From Noviherbaspirillum sp. L7-7A (GTDB lineage Bacteria; Pseudomonadota; Gammaproteobacteria; Burkholderiales; Burkholderiaceae_D), in the NCBI RefSeq assembly GCF_019052805.1, contig NZ_JAHQRJ010000001.1:1984001-2048000 (forward strand): a stretch of 64,000 nt of DNA, written 5' to 3'. The translations under genes and the position numbers were made by a program. Numbering within the stretch: position 1 is the first letter of the stretch; every line of letters begins with the position of its first letter. The notes under the pieces are model-generated. The model was given only the letters and a program-made list of their open reading frames with translations. It had not been told where the DNA came from and did not search any database. Below are positions 61,526-64,000 of this stretch, in pieces.

Positions 61526-64000
61526 TTAGTCGAGCTTGGCCAGCAGGACCTTGGCCTTTTCGCTCTGCTCGCTGTCGCCGCCCTTGATGACTTCTTCCAG
61601 CAGTTCCCGGGCGCCCTCGCGGTCGCCGATTTCCTGGTAGGCCGATGCCAGGTCGAGCTTGGTCGCCATCTCGGCCGTATTGGAATACGAGGTTTCGCCC
61701 AGGGTAGGCACGTCCTGCAGCGCGGCATCGGTGCCGCCATGCGGGTCGAGATCCAGACTGATGCCGGACAGATCGAAATCCATCGGCGCCGACTCGTCAT
61801 GGATGGCAGTCGTTGCATTTGCAGCGGGCCTGGCCGGCACATCGAGTTCCAGCGGCGGGAATTCATCGTCATCCAGGCTGGGCGTGGCGCTGGCCGGTGC
61901 GGCATCCGGTTTCGGCAGGTCGAGGTCGTCGAGCTTGAAATCCATCAGGCGCGAGTTGGCAGGCGCCGCTTCGGCTGGCTCCTCGTCCGATTGTGCTGCC
62001 GGCGGCGTGGGTAGCGGCGCCTTGCCGAAGCTGTCGAGGTCGAAATCGAAGTCCAGCAGGTTGGAAGCAGGCTCCGGGCTGGCCGATGCGGCTTCGGGCT
62101 GGGCTGTCGGGCTGGCGGCGGGAGCAGGATGCAAATCAGGCACGTCGTCGCTGTGGACATCAGGAAGTGCCGGAGCGACCGGCGTTTGGTCGGCTGCCAG
62201 TGGCGCTTCGGTCAGGTCTGGCGCCGCAAGCTGCTGTTCGGTCGCCTCGGTGCCGGCCTTTTCGCTGGCAACCAGTGGTTCGTCCCGATGCGACTGCTGG
62301 GTTGTGTTGAGCAGCGCATCGAAATCGATCTCGTTGCCGTGCGACTCGTTGGCAGCGGATGCCGCGGCACCCGCGGCAAGCCCTGCACCGGCGGCTACGG
62401 CAGCGCCTACCCCCGCGTCCGGGGCATCCGATGGCTTGCGCGCCGATGCATACAGCGGATTGGCCGGATCGAGCGACAGGCCCAGGGTAGCCGCCTGCGC
62501 CCATTCCTCGCCCTCGCCCTTGGTCAGGCTGAACAGCTCGGTGGCAGTGGCTTCGAACGCACGCAGGTCCTTGCGGGCGGCATAGATCTCCAGCAGCTTG
62601 CCACGCACCGCGGCGCGATCCGGCTGGGTGCGCAGGGCTTCCTTCAGGATTTCCTCGGCCTGGGCATCGCGGCCGTAGGCGATGTAGACATCGGCCTCGG
62701 CAACCGGGTCCACTTCATTGGTGTCAAGCTGGCTGGCCGATGGCGAGAAATTCGAATTGAAGACGCTGTTGTTGGTATCCACGCTCTGCCCACCGGCGGC
62801 GCCGAACAGGGAATTGGTCTTCAGCGTCGAAGTTGGCATGATGCTGCTGCCGCCGTTAGCAGCCTTTGCCTGCTTTGCCTTGCGCGAACGGGTGATGCCC
62901 AGTGCAGCCAGCAGGGCCAGCACCAGCGCTGATCCGCCGAGCACAGCCGGGTTGCCGGCCAGTTCTTCCAGCATGCCTGGCTCGGGCGGAGGCGGCGGTG
63001 CTGGAATGGCGGGTTTCGGTGCCGGCTTGGCCGCTTGCGCGGCAGGTGCGGCTGCGGCGGCATTGTCAGCCGCTGGCGTTGGCGTTGCTGTAGGGGTCGG
63101 CGCAGTCGCGGCCGGCGGCGTGCTGGCCTCTGCTGCCGGCGGCGCTGCGCTGGCGGTTGCGGCCGGCGCGGCGCTGGCCACTGCGGCAGCCGGCTTGTCG
63201 TTCGCCGCCACCGGCTTATCTCCTGCAGCAGGCGCTGCCGCCTGATTCTGGCGGGCGGCGAGATCACGGTTCTTGATTTCCAGCAGCCGCTGCAGGTCGC
63301 CGACCGTCTTTTCCAGTTCCTTGACGCGTGAATTGGCTTCGGCCAGCGCCTTTTCCTGGGCGATCCGCTCCTCGGCATCCGCACTCGAGGCCGGCGCACC
63401 GGAGCGCGACACCTGGAGACGGTCACGCGATTCGCCCGCCGTATTGCGCTGTTCCTCGACGCGGGAAGTCACCTTGCCCGAAGCGAGCTGGCCGCCCTCG
63501 CCCTGGCCGGTGGCGCTGCCGGCCACCTGGCTGGCCAGGCGGTTGCGGTAATTATTGAAATCGGCCGACTGCGCCACCACGATGCGCCGCGCTTCGCCAT
63601 TGCTGACGCTGCGGGCGGCTTCGGCGCTGGGCACGGACAGGATCTGCCCCGTGCGCAGGCGGTTGATGTTGTTGCCAACGAAGGCATTCGGATTGGCACG
63701 TTGCAGCGCCACCAGCATCTGGTCGAGCGACACGCCTTCCGGCTTGACCTGGCCGGCGATTGCGGCCAGCGTATCGCCGCGCTTTACCGGATAGCTGTCG
63801 CCGCCGGGAGCGGTTTCGGTCGTTTGCGCGGGGGGCGGCGCGGCGCGGCTGGCTTGCTGGCGGGACGCTGGCGCGGCTGCCGCTGCAGCCGGGGCGGCGG
63901 GAGCGGTTTCGGCGGGCTGGGCGCGGCGGCTGCCGACCGGGTCCAGCAACACCACGTATTCGCGCAGCAGACGGGTGCCGTTGCTGCTGACTTCCAGCAG
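61526..64000 (-). CDS. fimV: FimV family protein (C-terminal part; 5' end outside the window)
   Basis: The frame is open to base 64000, so the N terminus is missing; 824 residues are seen. At the edge LLEVSSNGTRLLREYVVLLD matches the conserved FimV N-terminal domain. A LysM domain follows (YPVKRGDTLAAIAGQVKPEG to LRTGQILSVPSAE), a coiled-coil (about 180-240), a Pro/Ala-rich linker, one membrane helix (about 345-362, NPAVLGGSALVLALLAALGI), a TPR-like part (AEADVYIAYGRDAQAEEIL), a long acidic low-complexity region and the C-terminal FimV TPR motif TKLDLASAYQEIGDREGARE. FimV supports type IV pili assembly and polar organisation. Confidence 0.95.
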   Translation of the reverse strand: MLEVSSNGTRLLREYVVLLDPVGSRRAQPAETAPAAPAAAAAAPASRQQASRAAPPPAQTTETAPGGDSYPVKRGDTLAAIAGQVKPEGVSLDQMLVALQRANPNAFVGNNINRLRTGQILSVPSAEAARSVSNGEARRIVVAQSADFNNYRNRLASQVAGSATGQGEGGQLASGKVTSRVEEQRNTAGESRDRLQVSRSGAPASSADAEERIAQEKALAEANSRVKELEKTVGDLQRLLEIKNRDLAARQNQAAAPAAGDKPVAANDKPAAAVASAAPAATASAAPPAAEASTPPAATAPTPTATPTPAADNAAAAAPAAQAAKPAPKPAIPAPPPPPEPGMLEELAGNPAVLGGSALVLALLAALGITRSRKAKQAKAANGGSSIMPTSTLKTNSLFGAAGGQSVDTNNSVFNSNFSPSASQLDTNEVDPVAEADVYIAYGRDAQAEEILKEALRTQPDRAAVRGKLLEIYAARKDLRAFEATATELFSLTKGEGEEWAQAATLGLSLDPANPLYASARKPSDAPDAGVGAAVAAGAGLAAGAAASAANESHGNEIDFDALLNTTQQSHRDEPLVASEKAGTEATEQQLAAPDLTEAPLAADQTPVAPALPDVHSDDVPDLHPAPAASPTAQPEAASASPEPASNLLDFDFDLDSFGKAPLPTPPAAQSDEEPAEAAPANSRLMDFKLDDLDLPKPDAAPASATPSLDDDEFPPLELDVPARPAANATTAIHDESAPMDFDLSGISLDLDPHGGTDAALQDVPTLGETSYSNTAEMATKLDLASAYQEIGDREGARELLEEVIKGGDSEQSEKAKVLLAKLD

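Overview
The window is an ordinary stretch of a GC-rich betaproteobacterial chromosome. Gene order and lineage-typical families (DUF2818 after nuoN, an ECF sigma factor with DUF3619 and DUF3106 neighbours, accD-folC-SPOR-cvpA-purF, FimV-truA-trpFBA) point to Burkholderiales, most likely Oxalobacteraceae (Herbaspirillum/Noviherbaspirillum/Massilia group). The family-level placement is inference. I see no rRNA, insertion sequence, integrase, prophage or CRISPR array. Most genes are on the minus strand.

Layout (window coordinates; minus-strand genes read right to left). 1-5301: translation cluster thrS-infC-rpmI-rplT-pheS-pheT (pheT cut by the window edge), preceded by a probable threonine leader peptide and attenuator; infC appears to start with AUA. 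5386-6510: an exported bactofilin-like membrane protein. 6783-10461: tRNA-Val(GAC) with its own promoter and terminator, and an operon of alpha/beta hydrolase, RidA-family protein and RelA. 10572-16600: carbon-storage and acyl-CoA catabolism, with 3-hydroxybutyrate dehydrogenase, succinyl-CoA:3-ketoacid CoA-transferase (scoAB), a PAS-LuxR regulator, a thioesterase, an SDR and ETF-ubiquinone oxidoreductase. 16679-32396: NUDIX hydrolase, DUF2818 and the complete 14-gene nuoA-N operon for complex I. 32520-33830: tpiA-secG-tRNA-Leu(GAG) behind a near-consensus promoter.

33931-35547 holds an AT-richer orphan gene of unknown function, the only clearly foreign-looking gene here. 35675-38043: quinone oxidoreductase and type II NADH dehydrogenase. 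38204-44966: branched-chain amino acid genes ilvI-ilvH-ilvC and leuA, with a SIMPL-domain protein and pssA between them. 45471-48626: ECF sigma factor, single-TM DUF3619 protein, periplasmic LxxxQ-repeat DUF3106 protein, RDD membrane protein and a lipase-like hydrolase. 48633-51110: small membrane protein, fasciclin-domain protein, TetR regulator and LOG-family enzyme. 51126-58595: PLP sulfur-amino-acid enzyme, purF, cvpA, SPOR protein, folC, accD and trpA. 58708-64000: trpB, trpF, truA and the C-terminal part of fimV.

Functionally the window is core metabolism: translation, the stringent response, respiration (complex I, NDH-2, ETF-QO), PHB/ketone-body use, and Ile/Val/Leu, Trp, purine, folate, fatty-acid and phospholipid synthesis. 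The points most worth a second look are regulatory: the AUA start of infC, the thrS leader, a 14-bp motif shared by the bdhA and scoAB promoter regions beside a PAS-LuxR gene, a sigma/anti-sigma/periplasmic-sensor-like operon resembling CnrYXH in layout, several perfect GC-rich intercistronic hairpins without U-tracts, and the orphan 538-codon gene.
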